In this document: piece after piece, positions 47,759 through 58,957 of the stretch
How the letters are laid out: each line of letters begins with the position of its first letter
Numbering within the stretch: position 1 is the first letter of the stretch
Assembly: GCA_021234155.1 (NCBI GenBank)
Contig: JAJEKV010000091.1
Coordinates: forward strand, 3,231,501 to 3,295,500
From: Isoetes taiwanensis
Taxonomy: Eukaryota; Streptophyta; Lycopodiopsida; Isoetales; Isoetaceae
DNA: 64,000 bases
Reading direction: 5' to 3'
Made by a program: the position numbers and the translations under genes
The notes under the pieces: model-generated
The model's input: the letters and a program-made list of their open reading frames with translations, nothing else
What the model was told of the DNA's origin: nothing
The model's database searches: none

Positions 47759-47890
47759 CAACGGCTGACATCAATCTCTACATAACAAAGGGGGCTTAGG
47801 TAATGACGAGGTGGCTGCATTAAGACCATTGATTTCACATTCAACGGTTGTGATCAATCTCTACACAGAAAGGGGGGTGCTCAAGTAATT
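47759..47890 (+). repeat. Imperfect tandem repeat, about 81-bp unit
   Basis: CAACGGCTGACATCAATCTC with ACAAAGGGGGCTTAGGTAAT recurs as CAACGGTTGTGATCAATCTC with GAAAGGGGGGTGCTCAAGTA. The end AATTGTATATATA matches the 75-bp repeat at 40225. Confidence 0.75.
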
Positions 47891-47924
47891 GTATATATAT
47901 AACAGATATTTTTGCTTTTTCAAG

Positions 47925-48417
47925 GGTGGTGAATGTATGATGGGGGTGTGATGCATGTATGGTGTGTTTTGACTAGAAAAAAGATTGTTTGCCAACTTGA
48001 GCTAGGGAAAATGATGGTGAGGCATGTAAATAGGAGTTATGAAGCATGTGCGGCGTTCATGGATGGGATTGAGGTGTTAAGGTCATGTAAGAAGCCTTGA
48101 GAAATAGAATTCGTGCCAAAATGATTTGGAACTAGCCACATACCAAAGAATCTTGAGGGGTCTTCCAAACTTCAATCTTGAGGGGTCTTCCAAACTTCAA
48201 ACTCAACCACACTTGCTTGAATCTTATCCTCCTTGATACGCTTGCATGATATCCAATATGTTCTCCCCTTGGTTCTTCAACAAAGGTGTCAACTTGTGAT
48301 CTTCAAATATGTGAGTCTTCAAACTTCTAGTTCTTGCACACATGTATTAGTCAAAAGTTAGACCAAGATGTGAAAATTGTGTGCATTGCTCTTCTATGCT
48401 GCCTAAATGTGGCCGCG
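47925..48417 (-). repeat. Truncated 3' LTR of copy B
   Basis: The minus-strand start at 48417 (CGCGGCCACATTTAGGCAGC) corresponds to the T1 LTR hairpin start (TGCTGCC). Similarity to 7225-7700 follows, with CTAGTCAAAA near 47973. It is truncated at about 47925. Confidence 0.55.
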
Positions 48418-49155
48418 TCATGCCAAACAAAGACGGATAGGCTGGTCCCCTAGCTCTGGTTATGCACATGAGTCCCTAAAGTTCTAGTATGGTTGCCAAG
48501 CAATGTGGTAGGCAAGCCAAATGATGTGCAAATGATTATGGAAGCATGAATCTGACTTGCATAACAAGTGAATGTGTTGTTAGTAAGATGGAGTTGCCAT
48601 ATGGAGTGTGTGATGGCATCTTGATGGATGTGGTTGGGAATGATAAGATAGAAGAGGTTTACATGGATCAAGGACAACTCTTGAGCAAATTAACATGTAA
48701 TGGAGGTATGAGAGGGTGATCCTGCATATGACAAAGTGTTTGTTTGTATGAAGGGCTGCTGTTATGGTAGTGATGGCAGCAGCGTCATATGAAGAAATAT
48801 GTGGAAGAAAGCAAGGTGTGCAAATGAGAATGAGTTGTATGAATGAGCTTTTCAGATGCTCCTGCATGGAAATCAATCACTTTAGTAATGAAAACTCAAA
48901 AGATGCCTTGTATGAGCTGAACCCTATTCTTTGCATCAGACACAGTAGTAGATTGCCAAAGCATGTAAAACAACCCAAACTTTACAAAAATCTTGCCTAA
49001 TTGTTGCAAACACCTGACACTAATACTTAAACTACTTTCTAGTATGCTTAAGCTTATTCTTTGTCTCCCCCTTTTTTTATAGGTTTTTTAAGTATGATCA
49101 ACAGCTCAAAAGCAACCTAAGCTATTCTATCTACAAAACACAACCTGATTTTACT
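48418..49155 (-). other. Copy B 3' noncoding region
   Basis: It is similar to 6549-7224 of T1. A purine tract AAAAAAAGGGGGAGA lies at about 49066-49085 on the minus strand, and an AGGGGACCAGCC stretch near 48445. No gene. Confidence 0.6.
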
Positions 49156-49645
49156 CAAACGGACTTAAGGAAACATGATGTTGCCAATACCTCCTCAAAT
49201 GCAAGATGTTAATGGGATTTTGTAACTCTCTTTCATCAACAACAGATCTCAGCCAGTAGGAGTCTTTTTCTGCTACTCGAATCACTTCAAAAGGGCCTTC
49301 CCATAAGTCTCAAACTTGGCTGCTACATCCTCCCTTGCTTTGTTCCACTTGAGCACCAATTTTCCAGATTTGAGAGCACCTTGAAGCTTGTGAGCAGCCT
49401 TGAAGGCTGCTATGTCTTTGACTTTCTTGATAAGCATTGCATTCTCAGCCTCAAACCTATGCTCTTCTAGTTGCATTAATCTCACACACCTTTTTTTTAG
49501 TGCATCCTCCATTTCCAAATTAATTTGATATGCAAATCTAAGAGAGGGCAACTCAAGCTCAATAGGGACAATAAACTCAATACCATATACAAGGCTAAAA
49601 GGTGTGTAAGGTTTTCCTGGCAAAACCTTCAACCTCAATGGCTTA
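49156..49645 (-). pseudogene. Integrase C-terminus, copy B
   Basis: The minus strand reads TPFSLVYGIEFIVPIELELP, KSGKLVLKWNKAREDVAAKF, then after a frame change VIRVAEKDSYWLRSV and NPINILHLRRYWQHH. It continues the integrase that breaks off at 50416. The DDE catalytic region between the two parts has been lost and replaced by the leader-like segment. Confidence 0.85.
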
Positions 49646-50415
49646 GAACCTTCAGGTTGCTTAAGGAAACCACTCTATGTGAGAAAATTCCAAGAACAAA
49701 GCCTGGACATAGACTGTTATAGTGAGAAAACAACAAGCAATTCTTTGCAAAGTGATTTTTGCTGGTCCTTTCTGAGCTCTCAAGATATTCTACCACTCCT
49801 AGTGGTCTGCAAACAAGGGAGAACTGCTCATCTGGTCCAAATTGCAGCAGGAATCTTCAGAGTGGAATTTTCTTGCTTGAGAATTGCAATGATATGCAAC
49901 AGAGACAAGAACAGGCAAATTCAAATTGCTCTTTTTATGTGTTTTCAAACTTTTTATGCTTTTTTTCTTTTTTGATGAATGATTTTCTATTCTCTATTCA
50001 TGCATTGATCTATTTGCAGTCACAAAACCTCTTAAATGTCTACATTGATTGGTTTAGAATGCAACTTAATCTAGACATGTTTTGGGATTAGATCAACAGA
50101 ATAAGATAGGATGTAAATATGATCTACAGTGTGCTCATGATAAACAAATTACCTTCAAAGATGTTTTCACCTTTTTGTTTTACCTTGTTTGGAAAGTTGA
50201 GTGCAAATTAAACTCAGATGTTAAAGGGTCGGTTTTCATTCACATCAATGTCACACAGTCATTAAACAGATTCCCAAGCTCTGTAGTCTTGGGCACAGGA
50301 TCAAAATCGTCTTCAAAATAACAAATAATCTGGTTGCATCAGGTAATCCATGGATTCTAAAGCAAGAAAGGCAAATTCAAGCAACAGTCATTCAAGACCG
50401 TCAGAGTGAGAGAAA
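49646..50415 (-). other. Leader-like segment lodged inside copy B integrase
   Basis: No gene is present. On the minus strand its end (GAGGTTGAAGGTTTTGCCAG) matches 20335-20415. It replaces the core of integrase (from after RFLHENICARF to before TPFSLVYG), in the same orientation as pol. It looks like a template-switch or recombination product. Confidence 0.55.
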
Positions 50416-51569
50416 CCTTGCACAAATATTTTCATGGAGAAATCTTGCAGTAGTGAATTGACGTTGAGCTGATGAAGAAGGGTATGGGACCTATAAAATC
50501 AAGTCCCCATACTTGAAATGGGCCTGGAGAAGTTATGGCAGTGAGGGGAGCCACTCTTTTGCCAAAGATTTGGCATTTATGACAACACTTTATAATATTA
50601 TAGCAATCTTTAAAGAGAGTAGGCCAGAAATACCCTGATCTTAATATCTTCTTGGCTGTCGTATCAGCAGCAAAATGGCCTCCACAAACACCTTCATGGC
50701 ATGCTTCAATGATCATTTTGGCCTCCTCAAGATCCACACCCTCCTTGTCAATCTTGCACAAAACTTCTCCTATCAGCTTGAATTTCTTGCACTTTTCTTT
50801 GAATCTTCTTTCTTGGCTGTTGGTCATATCCTTGGGTACCTCATTGTTCTTCAAATAATTCCTAATGTCATATTGCCAATCCACTTCCTTCTCATGCAAA
50901 GCAACAAGGTTACTAGACAAAGCACAATCATTCTCATCCAAACCTTCTTGATCTTCATATTCAAACAAAGCATCGGGAAGGTAGGAGCTTGGATTGTTAA
51001 CTAAATTGACTACTTTCACACTAATATTATAGGTCTGAACCTTGCAAGCCCATCTACATAGTTTAGCTTTTGGCTGATTTTTGGCAAAGAGAAGATACAT
51101 GGGATTTTGCGTAATGAAGACTTGAGTGTGACTGTTTTGCAAGAGATGTCCTTGTCTAGCTATCATGAACATTAGGGCTGCTGCACTCTTCTCTAGCCTG
51201 GGGTATCTAAGCTCAGTTTCATACCACATTTTGCTTGCAAAAGAGACAATTTTGTCATCTTCAGAATCTATGGCTTTCTTTGTGACACTAATGTAGGCTT
51301 GGAAAGGCTTCTCAAAGTCTGGAGGTTTCAGCACGGTAGATAGGCATATGGCATCTATAATTTTATCAAAGGATTCTTGATAAGTTTCATTCCAATCCAC
51401 TAACATGTGTTTGCTCTCATTTTTTGTAAACTTCTGCACCTTTGTGAGGTTTGAAATAGGACTTATAATATGTGAGAAGTGAGGAACATATATCCTTAGA
51501 AAACTGGTCATAACTAAGAAACTCTTAACTTGCTTGAGTGTTCTTGGAGGAGTAAGTTTCTTCAAGGCC
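50416..51569 (-). pseudogene. RT end, degenerate RNase H and integrase N-terminus, copy B
   Basis: The minus-strand frame from 51565 reads LKQVKSFLVMTSFLRIYVPH (RT thumb), then AYISVTKKAI, ELRYPRLEKSAAALM, FITQNPMYL and YLPDAL. Compared with an active RNase H the first Asp (TDAS) and the third (TDH) are replaced, while Glu and the last Asp remain. Integrase follows with its zinc module (CHEG, GGHFA, CCHKC) and the first catalytic Asp in GLDFIGPI. About 90 bp are then deleted near 50470 and the frame is lost. Confidence 0.88.
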
Positions 51570-52345
51570 TCTATCTTGTTAGCAGCAACTTGGATGCCTT
51601 TGGTGGAGACTTCATGTTATAACATATCCCCTTTTGAGCACACTTCTTTGAATTTAGGCTCACACCTCCGTTTCTACACATAGCAAACAACTTAGTGAGA
51701 TAAGCAAAATGATCTTTGCTAGAAGTACTCAAACACAAGTCATCTAAAAAAACTCGAAATGATGTGGGAGGCATATGATTGAAAAGAGTGTCCATTGCTC
51801 TTTGAAATGTTGATGATGCATTCATAAGTCCAAAGGGCATCCTTCTCATTGCAAAAGTTCCCCATGGTGTGATAAGTCTTGGGCTGATCCTCCGCTTTAA
51901 TGCTGATCTGATTGAATCTTGAGAAGCCATCTAAGAAAGAATACATCTCTTTACCTGCAACAACATGCAAAACTTCCTCCAAGAAGGGTAAGGGATAACA
52001 ATCCTTAATAGTTGCCTTGTTTAGATCCCTAGAATCAATGCATATTCGAATTGTTTTGTTCTTTTTTTCCACAGGTACTATGTAAGACGACCATTCTGGA
52101 TTTACTATCTCTGATATTACACCAGCATCCTACAATTCTTCTTTGATTAGGCCAAGCAAAGATGCCTTTATCCTCCTTAGTTCCTGCATGACAGGCCTCA
52201 TACCTTCTTCAATCTTGGTTTCAAATTCACACACACCTTTGTCAACGTCAATCAGCTCATTATAGTCCCAAGCAAATACATATTTCCATTCATCAAAGAA
52301 TTTAGCAATAAAAGACTCATCTTCTTTAAACAAATCAGCAACATA
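51570..52345 (-). pseudogene. RT N-terminal half with linker, copy B
   Basis: The minus strand reads DLFKEDESFIAKFFDEWKYV, VFAWDYNELIDV and LRRIKASLLGLIKEEL (stop near 52130). In other frames it continues with IRICIDSRDLNKATIKDCYP, MPFGLMNASSTFQRAM and the active site VFLDDLCL. Four frame breaks occur before 51570. The upstream RNase H seen in T1, C and D is missing because LTR sequence joins directly to the linker at about 52346. Confidence 0.85.
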
Positions 52346-52611
52346 TAGTATTCTATCTTCCAAATTTTGTCTTCCAATCTTCTCAACCCAGAATCTCATA
52401 AAGCATCCTTTGACTACCTTTGACCTCAAATGGAGTACCTTCCATGGGAGTTGACCTTGAATATTTGTGTTGACCTTTGAAGATTGATGTTGTTTGACCT
52501 CCACATCAATGTTGACTACCAAGCTCTTCTTTGATTTAATTCTTCCAAAATGACTTGACCTAACTTCAATACATGAACCAACAGTTAGTATGTTGCCCTT
52601 TGGGGGCAACA
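52346..52611 (-). repeat. 5' part of an LTR fused to pol of copy B
   Basis: The minus-strand start at 52611 is the hairpin TGTTGCCC, loop CCAAA, GGGCAACA. The next 245 bp match 57159-57400. It then runs into the RT linker, so the rest of the LTR, the leader, gag, protease and RNase H are deleted. A long minus-strand open frame at 52756-52130 crosses this junction and is a chance fusion. Confidence 0.75.
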
Positions 52612-52617
52612 CGCGAG

Positions 52618-53429
52618 AAGGCATGATTCGAGCCGGATTTCCAGTTCTAGGGTTCTTCAGCTGTATTTTTGCATTATTTTTGCGATACAGTTTCGTATTT
52701 TTGCAGGAATATGCCCTGTATATGCCGTATTCGATCATTTTTAAAAACTTGGCCAATGGTTTAAAGGCTTTTGTTCATAGGATATTTAAAAGAAGTTATA
52801 ACCTCTTGACCATAAGGAAGATTGCCCACACGTGTAAAGGAATATGGAATCTTTGGGGCATCTTTTGACAAGGTTTGGAATATACCAATGAGGGCATAAT
52901 GGAATAGGAATAAGGCAAAAGAAATCACAAAAGGCTAGTAGGGAGACAAAGGTGGAAATGCAAAAGAGGGGAATAATAACTTTGCAATAGGGGCTTGAAT
53001 GTCTTTTTGAATAGCCAATGTAGTGATATTTGGAGGAAATGGCAAGGACTTGGGCAAAATGACAAGGTGGGCATGGCAAAGGGATGAGCAATGGTCATGA
53101 AAACAGCATTGGGCCAAAGGTGCAAAAATGGAGGTAGTGGGGTGAAACAAAGGCCAAAATTAGAAACTATACACCATGGGGTCTTCCAAACTCTTAACTT
53201 CCAATCTTCAAAAGATGTCTTCCAAACTTCATAACCCAGATTCTTCTAAAGCATATTCTTAACTAAGCATTTGATCCCAAATATTGTGAACTTTTGGCTT
53301 GAGCATTTGTTGACCTAGAAGGTAAGCATCTTTTGACCTTCACACCAATGTTGACTACCAAGCTCTTCTAATCTTTGACCTAGTCTTCAGAAATGACTTA
53401 ACCTGACTTGAATGCATAGACCAAAAATT
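52618..53429 (-). repeat. LTR of the C/D type, reverse orientation, lacking its first 28 bp
   Basis: On the minus strand it matches 58986-59790: TGGTCTATGCATT, GCTTGGTAGTCAACATTG, GAAGTTTGGAAGACATC, AATACGGCATAT, and the end GGCTCGAATCATGCC. It abuts the hairpin start of the next LTR on one side and the plus-strand leader of copy C on the other. Confidence 0.75.
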
Positions 53430-53797
53430 GACTCAACTTTGAGCTTGAATATCTCACAGATTTGAGTTCAGGCTTGGTCAAGTTTTTTTCCATTGCATGC
53501 CTATAACTTTTATACACCAGTCACAATCATTTGACCTCAGAAATCAACTCACTTATGCCAGCTACATCGATTTGAGTAGAGACCCCTTATTTCTGAATTA
53601 GGAAAGGTATGAACATTTGATATTTGAGCTTTTTCTCTAAAAACATTCTTGCATAGATTGATCACCTTAAGTGATCTGGAGGTTCTAACCCCAACTTGAA
53701 CATAATTTCAAGTTGGCTTCTTGTGTTTGACTCTCTAGCCAGGTTGAGGGTCAACATCTTGGAGGTTCTACCGAGATCTTCCTGGATCTCAGAACTC
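53430..53797 (+). other. Leader of copy C (3' part)
   Basis: Noncoding, similar to 60550-60925 of copy D, including GATCACCTTAAGTGATCTGG and GCCAGGTTGAGGGTCAACAT directly upstream of the gag start. Confidence 0.8.
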
Positions 53798-55176
53798 ATG
53801 GCTCCAAAACAAAAATTTTCAGCAGAGCAAGAACCATTAGAAGACATTAATGCACCAGATCATTGCAGAGAAAGGCCATTGCCCTCAAGCTTTTCAACTA
53901 GTTTGCTTCAGAATCTGCCATATCAATTTGAATTGAATGTCCCTGTTCCCTAACATACTTTTGATTCCAGTATGAGTGTTAATAACTTTTTGAGAATATT
54001 TGAAGATTATTACAGGGATTATGGTTTTAAGAAAGGGTGCAAGCTTTCAGAATTTGAAAAATGCTTCAAAGAAGAGAGTGAGGCTGGTGCTTGGTTAACT
54101 TATGAAAAGTTAATGGGGACCACCTCATGGGATGAGCTTGTCAAGAAGTTCTTGGATAGGTTTGGTAAGTTGGCTGCTCTAAAAGATTTGGTTAATGAGT
54201 TGCAAAGCTTTTCTATACATGCAGGGGAAAGTGTGAATCAGTACAAAGAAAGATTTAGTACATACATGAGTAGGTGCCAAAGAGCTCAAGTCACAATTCC
54301 AACCCTTTTTCTAGTCACTCCTTTCATCAATGGTTTGGAAAGGAGACCAGATATCCAAAGAAAGCTGCTCAAGATCCAAGCTGCTGAAGGTCTCGACTCT
54401 ATATACAAAGTTTTTGCCAAAACCACTGACCTTACTCAGATGCTTTCTACCTTGCCTGACAAAAATCATGCGTCCTACCATAACTATGATCCTTTCTATC
54501 CTGATGCCACTGATGCACAGGATGACCATCACCCTTCCATTCCAGTTTATGCCATACAGAAGGAAAAGAAGAAATCTAAAGAGGAGAAAGCTAATTCTCA
54601 AGTTGCAGAGGTCAAGGCAGATCTATCTAAAGTCACTGAGGCTTTAGCAGAATTAACCAAACAACTGGTTGAGGTCAAGGCTACAAGAACATGTAAAATT
54701 TACCCTGCAATAGGAACTCCCATCCATCCGAAATTTAATATTGGCAAGTGTGTCCCAAATGCAATAGAAAAGGTCACTTTGGAAAGGAATGTCCTATTTG
54801 TTCTTTTTGTAAAGAAATTGGCCATACTGATATCAAGTGTGCTGTTAAGGAATATTTTGCTAAGCAGGAAAAGGAAAAGAGACCAGAACCCAAACCTCCT
54901 GTGAGATTTGCTGAACCAAGTACTTCTATAAGGTTTATTCAGGCTACAGAAGTTCTCAAAGCTGAAGAGGTTATGGCAGTGCAAACTAGAAGCATGAATG
55001 AAGCCAATGTACATGCTGAATCAAGTACACATCCTACTGCCAGGCCTTCATTTTCTCCACCACCTGTAGTGGAATCACCTACTCAAATGATAGCTCCACC
55101 CCCACAGCAAAAATATGGTAAGAAAGACCAAGACCTCGATGAAGTTGATGTTTTGCTCTTCACCTTGCTAAGGTAA
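53798..55176 (+). pseudogene. gag: Gag, copy C
   Basis: The start is the ATG at 53798 (MAPKQKF), shared with copy D. A TAA at 53951-53953 interrupts the frame. Capsid follows with FEDYYRDYGFKKGCKL, GAWLTYEKLMGTTSWDELV and FSIHAGESVNQYKERFSTYM. A coiled-coil-like AEVKADLSKVTEALAELTKQ leads to zinc knuckles. A deletion of about 13 bp near 54705 destroys the first knuckle and shifts the frame. Knuckles CPKCNRKGHFGKEC and CSFCKEIGHTDIKC remain in the frame at 54748-55176. Gag packages element RNA. Confidence 0.85.
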
Positions 55177-55850
55177 GTGTAGACCTCTTCACCTTGCTAA
55201 AAATTGCACCTAGCTATAGAAAAAGAGTACTCCAGCAAACTGGTGGTGAGAAATTAAATGCTTGTGTAAGTTTTGCTGATGCCACTAACCTTGTTTTAGC
55301 ACAGAATGAAGAAGATCCTGAGGCATTCACGTGTTCAGCTGCTTTAGGAGGATATACCTTCTCAAATGTGTTCCCCCCTAAACATCATGCCATATCACAT
55401 TATGAAGAAGTGTGGTTTTGAGGTGGACAAGAAAGCTTCTATATTACTAAGATCCTTTTATAATGCCAAGATTACTTCTGTTGGTGTGGTGACTAAAGTG
55501 CCTTTTAACACAGAGGGCATAACTGTAGCTGCTAACTTTATTGTAGTGGCTTTTGAAGATATAGGGGATGAATCTGACATCTATGATTTACTTTTAGGCA
55601 GGAGATGGCTGGCCACTGTAGATGCTAGGCCAGTCTGGTCTCAAGGGAGATGCACCATCACCAATGGCTCTCAAACTGCTACAATCTACAATCAAGATGG
55701 CTCCTATGGCTCCAAAGAGGAGGTAAACTTTATTAAGGAAATGTTAATTGAAGAACCCTTGGGATCTTACAGAATAAAAAACACAAGACCAAAGAATTAT
55801 GAAATGGTTCCTCTTATTATGGAATGTGCACTCCCCAGCAAACAAGGACC
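55177..55850 (+). pseudogene. Aspartic protease region, copy C
   Basis: DLFTLLKIAPSYRKRVLQQT and NLVLAQNEEDPEAF lead to GYTFSNV. The catalytic LLDSG stretch seen in copy D is deleted or scrambled at about 55368-55378, with a frameshift. PLNIMPYHIMKKCGFEVDKK and IYDLLLGRRWLATVDARPVW then continue in the second frame. Without the DSG the protease would be dead. Confidence 0.8.
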
Positions 55851-56403
55851 ATCAGGATTCTTATGGTTTGATGGAGGTATCTCTAAAAAATTAAATGTTG
55901 CATTATCTGCTGCTATTTTGAAAGATTCTTCTCACAAACTCTTAGCCAAAGTACGGAGAATCTTTTCCCAAGTCACTTCTAATGTAGCAGAATATAAGGC
56001 TTTGATTGCAGGTCTTCAAGAGGCCAAAGCTATGGATATTGCTAACATCCACATCTATGGTGACTCACAGCTAATTTGTAGACAAGTTTCAGGAGATTAC
56101 CAAACAAAAAATGCAGATATGGAGCTCTTAAAAAATCAGGCAATGGGAGTACTCTCGAGTTTTGCCTCATGGAAGATCACTCACATACCAAGAGAAAAAA
56201 ATTTGGAAGCTGATGCTTTATGTAGAGAGACTCTCATGTCACATTTAACTGAGGGAGCTATTCCAGAAGATGATCTTGATGCTAGTGAGGTAAAAGCACT
56301 TTGTCCTATTTTAACCATTAATGCATCAGAGGAAAGAGACATTGAAGAGATTGCAATCACAAAAAATGGTAAGACTAACCCTGTTTGTTGGAGATTTGAT
56401 TGA
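55851..56403 (+). pseudogene. RNase H upstream of RT, copy C
   Basis: In one frame with the protease tail it reads FLWFDGGISKKLNVALSAAI, NVAEYKALIAGLQEAKAMDI, IYGDSQLICRQVSGDYQTKN and HIPREKNLEADALCRETLM. All four acids (D, E, D, D) are present at the expected spacing. The frame ends at 56403 in the linker before RT. It belongs to the RVT_3 or archaeal-type RNase H family. This is the cleanest copy of the domain in the window. Confidence 0.9.
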
Positions 56404-56770
56404 ATATCAAAATAGGGAGAACATACAAATGTAAGGATGTATTTGCCTGGGATTATTCTGAGCTCACTGGTATTAAAACTGAGGTATGCCAATTTGAAAT
56501 TAAGATCAAAGAAGGTTGTAAACCTGTTTTTCAAAAACTGAGAAGAATTAATGCTTCATTGATGGGACTAATCAAAGATGAGTTGGATAAAATGCTAGAT
56601 GCAGGTGTTATCATTGAAATCATTAATCCAGAATGGGTATCTTGCATTGTGCCTGTAGAGAAAAAAAGTGGTGCCTTAAGAATTTGCATTGATTATCGAG
56701 ATCTCAACAAAGCCACCATCAAGGACTGTTACCCTTTGCCTTTTTTAGAAGAAATCTTATATGATGTAGC
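56404..56770 (+). pseudogene. RT N-terminus, copy C, truncated
   Basis: KDVFAWDYSELTGIKTEVCQ, LRRINASLMGLIKDELDKML and ALRICIDYRDLNKATIKDCY are present, and the match stops after LEEILYDV at about 56770. The rest of RT, the second RNase H and integrase are deleted. Confidence 0.88.
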
Positions 56771-57137
56771 TCCCTTTTTATGCTCTAGAACTTAAATAAG
56801 TTAGAATTAGAGGTAAGATTAGATAAGTTAGATTTCGCTTTGCCTTGGTTTCTAGATTAATGTTTTCATTGAGTTCATGTTTGCAGCTAGCCAGAGTAAA
56901 GGATATACTATCAAACAATTCCAAGACAAGGATTTCTACTAATGATTTATCAAGTGTCATCTGCAGGAGCACCCTTCTTCCATCCACATTCATCTGCCTT
57001 ACTGTGGTCCTACCTTCCATCTAGCCATCTATTCTTCATTCCGTTTCCCTAAACATGCACTCTGCAAATTCAGCTTCACCATCATAGCAGAGTTGCAAGG
57101 ATTAAGATTAACTTGTTTATGTGTTTCCATGACAGGT
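56771..57137 (+). other. 3' noncoding region of copy C
   Basis: No gene. Compositionally like the 6549-7224 region, with CTGCAGG-type motifs. It ends at the LTR hairpin. Confidence 0.55.
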
Positions 57138-58001
57138 TGTTGCCCCCAAAGGGCAACATACTAACTGATGGTTCATGTATTGAAGTTAGGTCAAGTCATT
57201 TTGGAAGATTAAGTCAAAGAAGAGCTTGGTAGTCAACATTGATGTGGAGGTCAAACAATATCAATCTTCAAAGGTCAACACAAATATTCAAGGTCAACTT
57301 CCATGGAAGATATTCCATTTGAGGTCAAAGTTAGTCAAAGGATGCTTTATAAGGTTCTGGGTTAAGAAGATTGGAAGATGCTTTTGGAAGATTGGAAGAC
57401 AAAGTTTGGAAGAGATTGGAAGACAAAGTTTGGAAGACCCCAGGGTACTTGATTCCACCCCTTAGTCATTTTTTACCCATCTTCATACCCTATTCTTACC
57501 CCTTGTGAAAATTTTCCTATATTCTCCCTTGCTCACCTTTGCAAATCACATCATGCCTTGCCTAATACTTTTTCCTCTAATGCATTTTATTCCCTCAAGG
57601 GATGTCCTTCCCATTGCTCTTCATATCTTTCACCTCATTTTCATTTTCTATGTCACACCCTTGCAAGCCTAACTCTTGTTTGCAATTTCTTATACCCTTA
57701 TGCTTCACTTACCATTGTGCCCTAAGTACCCATGTCACACATGTACCCCATGGAATATTCCAATCATGGTATCTAAACTTAGCATATTCCCAAAATATTA
57801 GGGTTACCATGGCCCCAAATGATCAAAACTTTCCAACTATTTTATGGGGAACCTCTTAAACCATAGCCTAGCTTTTTAAAATTGCAAAATACGGCATATT
57901 CCTAGATTATACCCCAAAAAATACGACCACCGTATCGCGAGATTTTTGGAAATATACTGTTGATCAACCCTAAATCTGGAAACCTGCTCGAATCACGCCG
58001 G
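57138..58001 (+). repeat. 3' LTR of copy C (about 864 bp)
   Basis: It starts with TGTTGCCC, loop CCAAA, GGGCAACA and ends near CTGCTCGAATCACGCCGG. The right border is set where the older minus-strand protease sequence resumes (AACAGGAGTAATCTTGGCAT). The open frames inside are chance. Confidence 0.8.
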
Positions 58002-58004
58002 AAC

Positions 58005-58957
58005 AGGAGTAATCTTGGCATTATAAAAGGATCTTAGTAATATGGAGGCTTTCTTGTCAACCTCGAAACCACACTTCTTCATAATATGATATGGCATGAT
58101 GTTTAGGGGGGATCCCCCATCAAGTAATACATTTGAGAAGGTATATCCTCCTAAAGCAGCTGAACATGTAATTGCCCCAGGATCTTCTTCATTCTATTCT
58201 AAAACAAGGTTAGTGGCATCAACAAAACTTACACAAGCATTTAATTGCTCACTACCAGTTTGCTGGAGTACTCTTCTTCTATAACTAGGTGCAATCTTTA
58301 ACAAGGTGAAAAGGTCTACACTTACCTTGGAGTTTTTGAGCAAAACATCAACTTCATCGAGAACTTGGTCTTTCTTACCATATTTTTGCTGTGGGGGTGG
58401 AGCTATTACTTGAGTAGGTGACTCTACTACAGGTGGTGGAGGAAATGAAGGCCTGGCAGTGGGAGGTCTACTCGATTCAGCATGCACATTGGCTTCATTC
58501 ATGCTTCTAGTTTGCACTGCCATAACCTCTTCAGCTTTGAGAACCTCTGTGGCCTGAATAAACCTTATAGAAGTACTTGGTTCAACAAACCTCACAGAAG
58601 GTTTGGGTTCTGGTCTCTTTTCCTTTTCCTGCTCAGCAAAGTATTCCTTAACAGCACATTTGATATCAGTATGGCCAATTTCTTTACAAAAAGAACAAAT
58701 AGGACATTCCTTTCCAAAGTGACCCTTTCTATTGCATTTGGGACACACTTGCCAATAGCAAATTTCTGCTGGATGTGTGTTCCTATTGCAATGAATACAA
58801 TCAGGATAAGTTTTACCTGTTCTTGTAGCCTTGAGCTCAACCAGTTGTTTGGTTAATTCTGCTAAAGCCTCAGTGACTTTAGATAGATCTGCCTTAACTT
58901 CTGCAACTTGAGATTCAGCTTCCTCCTCTTTAGATTTCTTCTTTTCTTTTTGTATGG
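58005..58957 (-). pseudogene. Gag C-terminus and protease fragment of an older minus-strand copy
   Basis: The minus strand reads EVKADLSKVTEALAELTKQL, then three complete CCHC knuckles (CIHCNRNTHPAEIC, CPKCNRKGHFGKEC, CSFCKEIGHTDIKC), a Pro-rich linker and DLFTLLKIAPSYRRRVLQQT. After a stop near 58196 the protease follows with a damaged catalytic triplet (LLDGGSPLN) near 58110. It is cut at 58957 by the LTR of copy D and at about 58002 by the LTR of copy C, so it predates both. Confidence 0.85.

Larger units (their letters stand above)
47925..52611 (-). mobile_element. Tat-like Ty3/gypsy copy B, heavily rearranged
   Basis: On the minus strand: the first 266 bp of an LTR (52611-52346), then directly the RT linker, RT, degenerate RNase H and the N-terminal part of integrase. 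A leader-like segment follows, then the integrase C-terminus, a 3' noncoding region and a truncated 3' LTR. Gag, protease and the upstream RNase H are deleted. The polyprotein is most like T1. Confidence 0.82.
53430..58001 (+). mobile_element. Tat-like Ty3/gypsy copy C, internally deleted
   Basis: Partial leader, gag, protease, upstream RNase H, RT start, then a deletion from about 56771, a noncoding 3' region and a 3' LTR (57138-58001). The 5' LTR and first part of the leader are missing; a reverse LTR lies there instead. It is inserted in the protease region of an older minus-strand copy whose gag-protease fragment is at 58005-58957. Confidence 0.8.

Noticed and set aside
52130-52756. A 208-codon minus-strand protein
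   Set aside because: The frame crosses from one LTR through another into the RT linker; only the last third is real polyprotein.
54311-55014. Minus-strand frames opposite gag of copy C
   Set aside because: Shadows of the gag coding strand.
58482-58856. Plus-strand 124-codon frame
   Set aside because: It is the complement of the minus-strand gag fragment with its zinc knuckles, a shadow frame.
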